This document shows, piece after piece, positions 15,798 through 23,478 of a DNA stretch of 37,507 nucleotides. Source of the DNA: JAWVEV01 sp033856535 (GTDB lineage Bacteria > Actinomycetota > Thermoleophilia > Miltoncostaeales > Miltoncostaeaceae); contig JAWVEV010000219.1 of assembly GCA_033856535.1 (NCBI GenBank), positions 1 to 37,507 of the forward strand. The letters are read 5' to 3'. The notes beneath the pieces were generated by a model, which saw nothing but the letters and a program-made list of their open reading frames with translations, searched no databases and was not told where the DNA came from. Every line of letters begins with the position of its first letter. Position 1 is the stretch's first letter. The position numbers and the translations under genes were made by a program.

Positions 15798-17102
15798 ATG
15801 GGCACCACCGAGGGCGCGGGGACGCCGGTCCCCGAGGGCTGGCGGGCCGCCATGGAGGTCGGGCTGGCCGAGGCGGTGTTCTCCCGCCGGTCCCGGCGCT
15901 TCGGCCTCGGGATGACGCTTCCGGACGGGCCGATGCGGCACGCCTCGGCGCACGCGCCGGTGCCGCTGACCGAGCTCGAGGAGGCCCTGCTGGTCTGGAT
16001 CGGGACCGGCACCACCGGCCTGGCGCTGGGCGACCTCCCGCCCGACGGCCTCTCCTGGATGCAGGGCTGGGACGGGCGCTCGTGGCCCTGCTCCTGCAAC
16101 TCCCACTCGACCGAGCTCTTCTACGCCAACGACGACGGCCTCTGGATGGTCGCGCTGCGCGACGACGTCCAGTCGGGGCCGTCGGCCACGCCGCTCGCCG
16201 GCATGAGCCCCGCCCGGGCGCTGGAGGAGCTGCTCGAGCGCTTCCGCTCCCGCCGCGTGCGCCTGGAGGAGGGCCGGCCGGACCTGCCGACCGGCGAGCC
16301 CGGCCTCTTCCGCTTCAACGCGTGGAACGCCGGCCGCTCCGGCACGACGCTCTTCGTGCCGGTCACCGACACCACCTACGAGTACCTGACGCTGCTCTTC
16401 ATCTACTTCGACGAGGAGCACCGGTTCACGGTGGTCGACGAGCATGCCGGCGGCCACGCCTGCGGCCTCGACCCCTGGCTCGCGACCGGGCGGATCTCTC
16501 GTGACCTGACGCTCTCGTTGGTCGACCTCGAGCTCCGCGTGCTCACCACGCTGAACGTCGAGCAGGCGTTCATCTGCCAGAACATGGCGCTGGCGCTCCA
16601 GGCGCTCGGCCTGGGCGGCTGGACCTTCACCGGCTTCCTGCCGCACCACCTGCTGGGCGGCGGGCCCACCCACCGGGGGCTCGGCTTCCGGTTCATCACG
16701 CCCGAGCGCAGCCCGCGCGCGGTGGTCGCGCCGGTCCCGGTGGGCCGCGACGGCGCCTTCGAGACCCTGACGCCGCCCTACGTGGCCGACATGGAGGAGG
16801 CCGTCGACCGCTACCTGGCCCGGGAGGCCGAGGCCGCCGAGCGCGAGGGCGCCCACGGCAACCCGAGCGAGGTCGCCGCCGGCCGCGCCCGGCCCAGCGA
16901 GGAGACGATCGCGATCGTCAAGGCGTTCTGCCGCGACGTGCAGGAGCGCCACGGCCGCTTCCCGGCCTTCCTCGACCCCGCCTTCGCGCGCCTCGTGGTG
17001 CAGGCCCACCACCTGGATCTGGAGTTCTACGACCGCCACTTCCACGAGGGCGCCTACACCGACCGCCACCGGGACCACATGCGCCTCTGGCACGGGGGCT
17101 GA
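15798..17102 (+). CDS. Nitroreductase-fold-like protein, function unknown
   Basis: 434 residues, no signal peptide. Residues about 17-70 look like the start of a nitroreductase (VFSRRSRRFGLG, then VPLTELEEALLVWIGTGTTG). A later stretch, LNVEQAFICQNMALALQALG followed by LGGWTF, resembles the nitroreductase segment that packs on FMN. Other parts are unlike standard members: a region with CSCNSH, a long acidic segment, and a C-terminal tail with a His cluster (AHHLDLEFYDRHFHEG). I would treat it as a divergent flavoprotein or a degenerate relative. The ATG has a good purine-rich ribosome-binding site. Confidence 0.5.
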   Translation: MGTTEGAGTPVPEGWRAAMEVGLAEAVFSRRSRRFGLGMTLPDGPMRHASAHAPVPLTELEEALLVWIGTGTTGLALGDLPPDGLSWMQGWDGRSWPCSCNSHSTELFYANDDGLWMVALRDDVQSGPSATPLAGMSPARALEELLERFRSRRVRLEEGRPDLPTGEPGLFRFNAWNAGRSGTTLFVPVTDTTYEYLTLLFIYFDEEHRFTVVDEHAGGHACGLDPWLATGRISRDLTLSLVDLELRVLTTLNVEQAFICQNMALALQALGLGGWTFTGFLPHHLLGGGPTHRGLGFRFITPERSPRAVVAPVPVGRDGAFETLTPPYVADMEEAVDRYLAREAEAAEREGAHGNPSEVAAGRARPSEETIAIVKAFCRDVQERHGRFPAFLDPAFARLVVQAHHLDLEFYDRHFHEGAYTDRHRDHMRLWHGG

Positions 17103-17110
17103 GCCGCTCC

Positions 17111-17136
17111 GTTTTGCCGCGTTCGCGCGCGGGTAG
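17111..17136 (+). promoter_or_regulatory. Possible sigma-B-like promoter ahead of topoisomerase IB
   Basis: GTTT (17111-17114), a 16-nt spacer and GGGTAG (17131-17136) fit GNNT-N14-16-GGGTAY except for the final base. The GTG at 17149 follows after 12 nt. Confidence 0.3.
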
Positions 17137-17148
17137 CGGCCGCTCGCC

Positions 17149-18150
17149 GTGCCGTCCCTCCGCCACAGCTCCGACGCCGAGCCCGGGTACACCCGGCGCC
17201 GGCGCGGCCGCGGGTTCAGCTACCACGACGAGAAGGGCCGCGCCATCTCGGACGAGCGGGTGCTGAACCGGCTCCGCGGCCTGGCGATCCCGCCCGCCTG
17301 GAAGGACGTCTGGATCTGCCGGTCCTCGCGCGGCCACCTGCAGGCGACGGGAATCGACGCCGCCGGGCGCAAGCAGTACCTGTACCACCCCTCCTGGCGC
17401 GAGGAGCGCGACCGCGAGAAGTACGAGCGGATCCTGGACTTCGCCGAGCGCCTTCCGGCCTTCCGGCGCACGGTGGAGCGCCATCTGTCCCGCGGCGTGA
17501 TCGACCGCGACGCGGCGCTGGCGGCGGCCGTGCGGATCATCGACCGCACCGGCGTGCGGGTGGGCAGCGAGGAGTACGCGGAGTCGGCCGGGACCTACGG
17601 GGTCGCGACGCTGCGCTCGCGGCACCTGACGATCGAGGGCGACACGATCGTGCTCGAGTTCGAGGGCAAGGGGGGCGTGGAGCAGCACGTGGAGCTCCGC
17701 GACCGTCGATTGGCGCGCCTGGTGGCCGAGATGGACGGCCTGCCGGGCTACGACGTCCTCAAGTACCGCGACGACGCCGGCGAGGTGGTCGACGTCCGGT
17801 CCGAGGACGTCAACGCCTACATCAAGGAGCACCTCGGCGAGGACTACTCGTCAAAGGACTTCCGCACCTGGGCGGCCACCGTCGCCGCGGCCGTCGCGCT
17901 GGACGAGCTGGAGGCCGCCGCCTCGGAGACGGCCCGCCGGCGCGCCGTTGCGGGCGTCTGCCGCGCGGTGGCCGAGATCCTCGGCAACACGCCGGCGGTC
18001 TGCCGCGCGAGCTACATCGACCCGCGCGTGATCGACCGCTACCTGGAGGGCACCACGCTCTCCGGCCTCGGCCTGCGGCGCAGCGCCGGCGCCCGGCTGA
18101 GCCACCAGGAGCGGGCCGTCCTGAGACTCCTCCGCGACGAGCTCGCCTGA
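17149..18150 (+). CDS. DNA topoisomerase IB (poxvirus type)
   Basis: Relaxes supercoils through a 3'-phosphotyrosine nick. 333 residues, the usual size of the bacterial enzymes. N-terminal DNA-clamp part with GFSYHDEKGRAI and IPPAWKDVWIC. Catalytic residues can be assigned: Arg137 (TGVRVGSEEY), Lys174 (FEGKGGVEQH), Arg239 (YSSKDFRTWAAT) and the nucleophile Tyr289 (CRASYIDPRVID). All are intact. GTG start at 17149, with either a leaderless or a very short leader. It is a single gene, 65 nt before the DUF4178 gene, which has its own promoter. Confidence 0.93.
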   Translation: MPSLRHSSDAEPGYTRRRRGRGFSYHDEKGRAISDERVLNRLRGLAIPPAWKDVWICRSSRGHLQATGIDAAGRKQYLYHPSWREERDREKYERILDFAERLPAFRRTVERHLSRGVIDRDAALAAAVRIIDRTGVRVGSEEYAESAGTYGVATLRSRHLTIEGDTIVLEFEGKGGVEQHVELRDRRLARLVAEMDGLPGYDVLKYRDDAGEVVDVRSEDVNAYIKEHLGEDYSSKDFRTWAATVAAAVALDELEAAASETARRRAVAGVCRAVAEILGNTPAVCRASYIDPRVIDRYLEGTTLSGLGLRRSAGARLSHQERAVLRLLRDELA

Positions 18151-18201
18151 GATCTCCCGGGCGCGATGCGCGCCCGCGCGAAAGACGCCGGAGGCCCCTG
18201 G

Positions 18202-18207
18202 TAGCGT
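18202..18207 (+). promoter_or_regulatory. -10 element of the DUF4178 operon
   Basis: TAGCGT lies 8 nt before the ATG at 18216, with no Shine-Dalgarno sequence. Probable leaderless start for the six-gene operon. Confidence 0.45.
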
Positions 18208-18215
18208 GCCCCGCC

Positions 18216-18827
18216 ATGTGGATCGCCGCGCTCATCCTGATCATCTCGCTCGTCGGCGGGGTCATCCTCGGCACCGTGGCGGCCCGGAGGCATACGTCCC
18301 GCCAGGAGGACAGGAAGGTGGCCCGCGACGCGGCCATCGCCGAGGCGGAGGGCCCCGGGCGGGTGAAGGGGATCCGGGTCGGCGACGTGATCGGCCTCGA
18401 CGGCGCCATGTGGACCGTCGAGGGCACGCTCAGCTTCGACGAGGACGGCTTCGTCTGGCGCGAGCACCTGCTCAGCGAGGGCGAGCGGCGCACCTGGCTC
18501 TCGGTGGAGGACGACGAGGACGGCCTCAGCCTGATCCGATGGGACAAGGCCGACCCGGGCGACCTCACCCCGGAGGGCCACACCGTGACCTTCGACGGCG
18601 TCGAGTACGAGGTCGAGGAGCGCGGCAAGGCCCGCTACACCGGCCAGGGCACCACCGGCACGCCGGCCTCCGGGAACATGGAGTACGCCGACTACCGCGG
18701 CCCGGAGAAGGTCCTCGGCTTCGAGCGGTACACCCGCGAGGGCAGCTGGGAGCTCTCGCTGGGCACCCATCTCCAAGAGGCGATGGTCGACGTCTACCCC
18801 GGCGGAGGCGCCGAGCCCGCCAAATGA
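18216..18827 (+). CDS. DUF4178 membrane-anchored protein
   Basis: 203 residues. One N-terminal TM helix (WIAALILIISLVGGVILGTV, residues 2-21) is followed by a cytoplasmic beta-rich DUF4178 domain: IRVGDVIGLDGAMWTVEGTL (about 53-72), RTWLSVEDDEDG, VEYEVEERGKARY, ADYRGPEKVLGFERY and ending in GSWELSLG. The domain has no known biochemical activity. In other actinobacteria, DUF4178 genes sit beside DUF2617, DUF4247, DUF350 and an aminopropyltransferase, exactly as here, so it is the first gene of a conserved envelope module. Confidence 0.85.
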   Translation: MWIAALILIISLVGGVILGTVAARRHTSRQEDRKVARDAAIAEAEGPGRVKGIRVGDVIGLDGAMWTVEGTLSFDEDGFVWREHLLSEGERRTWLSVEDDEDGLSLIRWDKADPGDLTPEGHTVTFDGVEYEVEERGKARYTGQGTTGTPASGNMEYADYRGPEKVLGFERYTREGSWELSLGTHLQEAMVDVYPGGGAEPAK

Positions 18828-18846
18828 GCGCGCGGCGGTCCCGGGC

Positions 18847-19356
18847 GTGATCGCGGACCTGCGCGTGCCCTTCCGCGACGCCCGCGCCGCCGACCTCGGG
18901 TTCGCCCTCGCGCTCGACGCCGTCCCGCCGCGGCCGGCCCTCGCGGTGCTGGAGCTGGAGGCCGGCGACGTGACGCTCGAGGTGCGGATCCTCGGCGGCT
19001 CCCACGCCGCGCGGGTCCGGGGCGCCGGCCTGGACCTCACCGAGACCGTCGCCTGCGACGCCGCCGGCGTGGCCCTGCCGACCCTGCACGAGGCGGCCGC
19101 CGCCGGCCGCAGCTACCGCTTCACGGCCGACACGCGCCGGCCCGGCGCGGCCGCGCTCGCGGCCGTGGCCGCGCGGCTGCGCGACCTGATCGGCCCCTGC
19201 CCGCGCGGGGTGGTGGCGGGGTTTCCTGGGCACCCGGACGCGCTCACCGCGGCGGTGCTCGAGGCCGACGAGACGGGCGTCGGCTGGCGCACCTGGCACC
19301 TCTATCCGGGCGCCGGCGAGGTGGTCCGGACCGCGACGGTGCTGGCGCGCGGGTGA
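18847..19356 (+). CDS. DUF2617 family protein
   Basis: 169 residues, soluble and mostly beta strands followed by a helix. Recognisable by VPFRDARAADLGFALALD at the start, LEVRILGGSHAARV, and the final third with FPGHPDALTAAVLE and VGWRTWHLYPGAGEVVRT. The function is unknown. GTG at 18847 lies 19 nt after the DUF4178 stop; its own stop overlaps the lipoprotein gene (GTGA). The assignment to DUF2617 rests on motif memory and on the surrounding gene set. Confidence 0.75.
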   Translation: MIADLRVPFRDARAADLGFALALDAVPPRPALAVLELEAGDVTLEVRILGGSHAARVRGAGLDLTETVACDAAGVALPTLHEAAAAGRSYRFTADTRRPGAAALAAVAARLRDLIGPCPRGVVAGFPGHPDALTAAVLEADETGVGWRTWHLYPGAGEVVRTATVLARG

Positions 19357-19757
19357 GGAGGGGCGCGACCGCCGCGGCCGTGGTCGCGCTGCTCCTCGGC
19401 GCGACCGGCTGCCTCAGCGTGTCGGTCCCCGGCTACCTCGACGACCACTACGAGTCGCGGCCGAACGAGGGCGCGGCCCGGGTGTTCCACGCGGACGAGC
19501 CGCCCAGCGAGGTCGCCCACGACATCGCCGACGCGCGGCCGCCCGCCGAGCGGCGCGTCACCCCGTCGGGGGTGTTCATGCGGTACCAGAAGGACATGGT
19601 CGGGGTGATCCCCGACCCGGCCGGCGGCTCGCGCATCATGCTCACCTCCGAGCGCGACGGCTACTTCCTGTTCTTCCCGTACGTCGGCGGCTACTGGGGC
19701 ACCTACTCCGGCCGGGGCGACGACTTCCGCGGCGGCGGTCCGGGGGCGGGCAAGTGA
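19353..19757 (+). CDS. DUF4247-like lipoprotein
   Basis: 134 residues. A short basic N-terminus and hydrophobic segment end in the lipobox LLGATGC (Cys near 20), so the mature protein should be lipid-anchored outside the membrane. The mature part contains PPSEVAHDIADARPPAERR, GVFMRYQKDMVGVIPD and the compact ending DGYFLFFPYVGGYWGTYSGR, in line with DUF4247. GTGA overlaps on both sides (with DUF2617 and with the next gene) mark it as part of the same operon. Confidence 0.8.
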   Translation: MRRGATAAAVVALLLGATGCLSVSVPGYLDDHYESRPNEGAARVFHADEPPSEVAHDIADARPPAERRVTPSGVFMRYQKDMVGVIPDPAGGSRIMLTSERDGYFLFFPYVGGYWGTYSGRGDDFRGGGPGAGK

Positions 19758-20470
19758 GGCGGCTGGCGGCCCTCGCGGCGCTGGCCGCGCTCATGGTCGC
19801 GCCCGCCGGCGCGGCGGCGCTCCCCCTGCTCGCGCCCGCCGACGCCGAGGAGCTGGCCGCGACGCTCGCCGAGGCCGAGGAGGCTCAGGGCATCTGCTAC
19901 AGCTGGTACATCGAGGTCGAGGACCACTCGGGCGGCCCGAGCGGGGTCGACGCGGGCTCGAGCCGCGGCGTCGGGCATTGGTTCACCGCGTACAGCGACG
20001 AGTGCGAGCGGATCGTGGCTCTGAGCGGCCGGATCACGTACACGTCCGAGAGCTCCGAGTCCGAGGACTCGGCGGGCATCGCGGTCGCCACGAAGGGCCT
20101 CGCCGATCCGGTGACGAGCGGCGACCTGGAGCGCCTCGGCCTGACCGGCGGCGACCTGCTCGGGGGCGGCGACGACACCTCGCTGATCAACATGGTCGGC
20201 GCGCTGCCGCTGCTCGCCGCCGAGAGCGGCGCGGCGCCCTACGTCCCGTACGAGGCGAACACCGCGCCGCTGATGCCCGGCGAGCATGCCACCGGCTCCC
20301 CCGGAAACGACTGGTGGCGCAAGTTCTGGCCGTACGTGCTGGTGGCGGCCGCCCTCTGCGGGCTCGCCGGCTCCTTCATCGGCTTCGTGATCGGCGGCGG
20401 CCTCCGCGCCCGCCGCGAGGGCCCGTCCACGGCCCGCCCACGCCACATCCGCGCCCGCCCACTCCCCTAG
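19754..20470 (+). CDS. Type I membrane protein of the aminopropyltransferase module, unknown
   Basis: 238 residues: signal peptide (to about 22), an external domain, then a C-terminal TM helix (WPYVLVAAALCGLAGSFIGF, about 193-212) and a short basic tail. The external part has one likely disulfide pair (CYSWYIEVED and SDECERIV), a Ser/Glu-rich turn (TSESSESEDS) and a Gly-rich stretch. No family recognised. It occupies the position between DUF4247 and DUF350, overlaps the lipoprotein gene by 4 nt, and lies 7 nt before DUF350, so it should be part of the complex or pathway. Confidence 0.7.
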   Translation: MRRLAALAALAALMVAPAGAAALPLLAPADAEELAATLAEAEEAQGICYSWYIEVEDHSGGPSGVDAGSSRGVGHWFTAYSDECERIVALSGRITYTSESSESEDSAGIAVATKGLADPVTSGDLERLGLTGGDLLGGGDDTSLINMVGALPLLAAESGAAPYVPYEANTAPLMPGEHATGSPGNDWWRKFWPYVLVAAALCGLAGSFIGFVIGGGLRARREGPSTARPRHIRARPLP

Positions 20471-20477
20471 GAGACCC

Positions 20478-20903
20478 ATGGAGGACTACATCGAGGACCT
20501 CGCGTCGGTCCTCGCCTACGGCGCCCTCGGCATCGCGCTGCTGGTGGTCGGCTTCTTCGTGATCGACCTGCTCTCGCCCGGCCGGCTCGGGCAGGAGCTG
20601 GTCGAGCGTCGGTCGGCCAACGCGGCGATCGTCGTCGGCGCGGGCCTGCTCGCGATCGGCGCGGTCATCACCAGCTCCATCGCCTCCTCGCTCGACGACT
20701 CGCTGGCGAAGGGGCTGGGCTCGGCCCTCGGCTACGGGCTCGCGGGGATCGTCCTGCAGGGGGTGGCCTTCAAGGTGATGGACGCCATCACGCCCGGGCG
20801 CCTCGGCGACGTGATCTACGACCGCGAGGTCGCGCCGATCGCCGTGGTCCACGCCGCGTTCAGCCTCGCGGTGGGCGCGATGCTCTCGGCGGCGATCGCG
20901 TAG
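20478..20903 (+). CDS. DUF350 (YjfL-like) integral membrane protein
   Basis: 141 residues with four predicted TM helices, two per internal repeat. The pattern YGALGIALLVVGFFVIDLLS then PGRLGQELVE recurs as YGLAGIVLQGVAFKVMDAIT then PGRLGDVIYD, the diagnostic internal duplication of DUF350. The family is of unknown function but repeatedly neighbours polyamine-related enzymes in both proteobacteria (YjfL) and actinobacteria. ATG with AGGAG upstream; 4-nt gap to the aminopropyltransferase. Confidence 0.88.
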   Translation: MEDYIEDLASVLAYGALGIALLVVGFFVIDLLSPGRLGQELVERRSANAAIVVGAGLLAIGAVITSSIASSLDDSLAKGLGSALGYGLAGIVLQGVAFKVMDAITPGRLGDVIYDREVAPIAVVHAAFSLAVGAMLSAAIA

Positions 20904-20907
20904 CCGG

Positions 20908-22464
20908 ATGACGACGGAATCGCCGGCCGCGGTCGCGGCGCCGGGCCCCCGCTCGGCCCGCGCCCTGGTGATCTTCGCCACCTGGGCGGCGGCGGCGTGC
21001 GGGTTCGTCTACGAGCTGGTGCTGATCGCCCTCGGCACCTACCTCTACGGCAACTCGGTCGAGCAGGTGTCGGTGGTGCTCGGCGTGTTCGTGGCCGCGA
21101 TGGGGGCGGGCAGCCTGGTCTCCAAGCCGCTCATGCGCTCCCCGGTGGCCGCGCTGGTGGCCATCGAGGGGACGGTGGCGCTGGTGGGCGGCCTGTCGGC
21201 GCTGGCGCTCTACGCGGCCTTCGCCTGGCTCGACCTCTACGTGCCGGCGATGCTCGCCACAGCGGCGCTCATCGGGCTCCTGGTGGGCGCCGAGCTGCCG
21301 CTGCTGCTCACCCTGGTACAGCGCATCCGCCGCGAGTCGGCCGGCCGCTCGGCCTCGGACCTGCTCGCCGCCGACTACGCCGGCGCGCTGGTCGCCGGGC
21401 TCGCGTTCCCGTTCCTGCTGCTGCCCCTGTTCGGCCAGATCCAGAGCGCGATCGCGGTCGGGGCGCTCAACGCGGCGGTCGGCCTGGTGCTCCTGGCGGT
21501 CTTCCGGAACGAGGTCCGCCGGCCGGCGCGGGTCGGCCTCGCCGTCGGCCTGGCGCTGGTGCTGGTCGCGCTCGGAGGGACCGCCGCGGTCGCCGACCGC
21601 TTCCAGACGACCGCCCGCCAGGCGCTCTACGACGACCCGATCGTCTTCTCGGAGGACACGAAGTACCAGAGCATCGTGCTCACCGAGGCGCTCCGGACCG
21701 ACGACCTACGGCTCTTCCTGAACGGCGACCTGCAGTTCTCCTCGGTCGACGAGCGCCGCTACCACGAGTCGCTGGTGCACCCGGCGATGGCCGGGCGGCA
21801 CGACCGCGTGCTGATCCTCGGCGGCGGCGACGGCCTGGCCGCCCGCGAGGTGCTGCGCTACCCCGACGTGCGCGGGGTGACCCTGGTGGAGCTCGATCCG
21901 GCCATGTGGCGGCTGGCGAAGGAGGATCCGCGGCTGCGCGCGCTCAACGGCAACGTCGCGGACGACCCGCGGCTGAGCGTCGTGACCGAGGACGCGTTCT
22001 CCTGGCTCCGCAAGGCCACGCCGGCGGCGTGGGACGTGATCATCGCCGACCTCCCCGACCCCGACGACGCCGCACTGGCGAAGATGTACTCGGTCGAGGC
22101 CTACGGGATGATGCGCCGCGCGCTGACGCCCGGCGGCCGGTTGGTGGTGCAGTCCGGGTCCCCGTTCTTCGCGCAGGACGCCTACTGGGACGTCGAGGCC
22201 ACCCTGCGCGCCGCCGGCCTGGCCACGGTCCCGTACCACGTGGACGTGCCGAGCTTCGGCGACTGGGGCTTCCACCTGGCCGCCCGCGGCGCGCCGCCCG
22301 CGCTCACGATCGACCCGCCGGAGCGGCTGAGCTTCCTCGATCCGGCCGTACTCGGCGCCGCCGCCGTCTTCCCGCGCGACCGGGGCCGCACGCACGTGGA
22401 GCCGTCGACGCTCGACCGGCCGACGATCCTCGAGTACCAGCGCAAGGGCTGGCGGGACTACTAG
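20908..22464 (+). CDS. Membrane-anchored polyamine aminopropyltransferase (spermidine-synthase-like)
   Basis: 518 residues: an N-terminal membrane domain with about seven TM helices (roughly 15-225), then a cytoplasmic spermidine-synthase domain. The donor-binding motif LILGGGDGLAAREVLRYP (GGGDG near 305-309), VTLVELDPAMWRLA and the catalytic region VIIADLPDPDD are present; soluble SpeE usually has a D-SSDP loop here. It ends with EYQRKGWRDY. Family members transfer aminopropyl groups from decarboxylated SAM. No SAM decarboxylase is in the window, so acceptor and product are unknown. Its co-operon of envelope proteins suggests a membrane-linked polyamine product. Confidence 0.88.
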   Translation: MTTESPAAVAAPGPRSARALVIFATWAAAACGFVYELVLIALGTYLYGNSVEQVSVVLGVFVAAMGAGSLVSKPLMRSPVAALVAIEGTVALVGGLSALALYAAFAWLDLYVPAMLATAALIGLLVGAELPLLLTLVQRIRRESAGRSASDLLAADYAGALVAGLAFPFLLLPLFGQIQSAIAVGALNAAVGLVLLAVFRNEVRRPARVGLAVGLALVLVALGGTAAVADRFQTTARQALYDDPIVFSEDTKYQSIVLTEALRTDDLRLFLNGDLQFSSVDERRYHESLVHPAMAGRHDRVLILGGGDGLAAREVLRYPDVRGVTLVELDPAMWRLAKEDPRLRALNGNVADDPRLSVVTEDAFSWLRKATPAAWDVIIADLPDPDDAALAKMYSVEAYGMMRRALTPGGRLVVQSGSPFFAQDAYWDVEATLRAAGLATVPYHVDVPSFGDWGFHLAARGAPPALTIDPPERLSFLDPAVLGAAAVFPRDRGRTHVEPSTLDRPTILEYQRKGWRDY

Positions 22465-22474
22465 GGCGAGACCG

Positions 22475-22846
22475 TCAGCCGCGCGGGTCGGCCAGCCGCA
22501 GCTCGACCTCGGCGTCCACGCCGGTCAGCTCCAGCAACCGGCGCACCGCGCCCTCGGCGACGGTGACGATCAGGCGGCCGCTGCCCTCGGTGGCGCGGTT
22601 CCGGCAGGCCACGATCAGCTTCAGGCCGGTCGAGTCCATGAAGACGAGCTCGCGCAGGTCCACCTCGAGCGTGCCGCCGGGGGCCTGAGCCTCCTGCAGC
22701 GCCGCGTCGGCACGCTCCGCGCCGGCCAGGTCGAGCTCGCCGGCGAAGATGACACGGGGGCCCTCGGGGCCCTCCTCGACCCGCACCTGCAGGGCGTTCT
22801 CGCGGTCGCCGGACTCGGGGCGGATGGGCGGGTGGGGCGCGGTCAC
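22475..22846 (-). CDS. STAS-domain anti-sigma factor antagonist
   Basis: 123 residues, a single SpoIIAA-like STAS domain: VIFAGELDLAGAERADAAL, then LEVDLRELVFMDSTGLKLIV with the phosphorylatable serine in DSTG, and GRLIVTVAEGAVRRLLELTG. Such proteins free a sigma factor by binding its kinase/anti-sigma partner when unphosphorylated. I chose GTG 22846, where the STAS-specific sequence begins; longer readings enter the divergent SRPBCC gene. No cognate kinase or sigma gene is nearby, but the divergent gene carries a sigma-B-like promoter. Confidence 0.88.
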   Translation of the reverse strand: MTAPHPPIRPESGDRENALQVRVEEGPEGPRVIFAGELDLAGAERADAALQEAQAPGGTLEVDLRELVFMDSTGLKLIVACRNRATEGSGRLIVTVAEGAVRRLLELTGVDAEVELRLADPRG

Positions 22847-22869
22847 GGCGAGGCGGCAGTCTACCTCCC

Positions 22870-22894
22870 GTTTGGCCCGCCTCAGAGCGGGTAC
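22870..22894 (+). promoter_or_regulatory. Sigma-B-like stress promoter of the SRPBCC gene
   Basis: GTTT (22870-22873), a 15-nt spacer and GGGTAC (22889-22894) match the actinobacterial stress-sigma consensus GNNT-N14-16-GGGTAY fully. The leader to the ATG at 22928 carries GAGAGGAGGA. Confidence 0.55.
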
Positions 22895-22927
22895 CGGGGG
22901 CGGAGTCACCGAGAGGAGGACGACGAG

Positions 22928-23392
22928 ATGGCCAGCATCCAAGAGGCGATCGACGTCCAGGTCCCGGTCCGCCAGGCCTACGACCAGTGGACGCAGTTCG
23001 AGGAGTTCCCGCGCTTCATGGAGGGCGTGGTGGACGTTCGCCAGCTCGACGACACGCATACCCGCTGGGTGGTCGAGGGCGCCGGCGAGCGGCGCGAGTT
23101 CGACGCCGAGATCACCGAGCAGACGCCCGACCAGCGCATCGCCTGGAACAGCACCGACGGGCCGGACCACGCCGGCGTGGTCACGTTCCACCGACTGAGC
23201 GACGGCGAGACGCGGATCATGGTTCAGATGGAGGCCGAGCCGGAGGGCCTGAAGGAGAAGGCCGCCGACAAGGCCGGCCTGGCCAAGCGGCGCGTCAAGG
23301 GCAACCTCGAGCGCTTCAAGGACCTGATCGAGACCCGCGGCACCGCCAGCGGCGCCTGGCGCGGCGAGGTCTCCCAGGACCCCACCCGCTAG
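22928..23392 (+). CDS. SRPBCC (cyclase/dehydrase-type) protein
   Basis: 154 residues of the START/Bet v1-like SRPBCC fold: IDVQVPVRQAYDQWTQFEEF then PRFMEGV near 8-34, VEGAGERREFDAEIT, RIAWNSTDGPDHAGVVTFHR, and a long C-terminal helix (KGNLERFKDLIETRG). The group binds hydrophobic ligands, and this exact type (small, Pro-Arg-Phe-Met motif) is common in actinobacteria under stress sigma factors; no reaction is known. The ATG at 22928 has a strong ribosome-binding site. Divergent from the STAS gene. Confidence 0.85.
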   Translation: MASIQEAIDVQVPVRQAYDQWTQFEEFPRFMEGVVDVRQLDDTHTRWVVEGAGERREFDAEITEQTPDQRIAWNSTDGPDHAGVVTFHRLSDGETRIMVQMEAEPEGLKEKAADKAGLAKRRVKGNLERFKDLIETRGTASGAWRGEVSQDPTR

Positions 23393-23465
23393 ACGCGATC
23401 CAAGCCCGACCCACGGCGACCCGCGCCCCCGTCCTGCGGGGGAAGGCGGGCGCCGGGGGCCGGGG

Positions 23466-23471
23466 TACCAT
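23466..23471 (+). promoter_or_regulatory. -10 element of a leaderless promoter
   Basis: TACCAT lies 7 nt before the GTG at 23479. There is no Shine-Dalgarno sequence between them. Confidence 0.5.
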
Positions 23472-23478
23472 CACAGGC

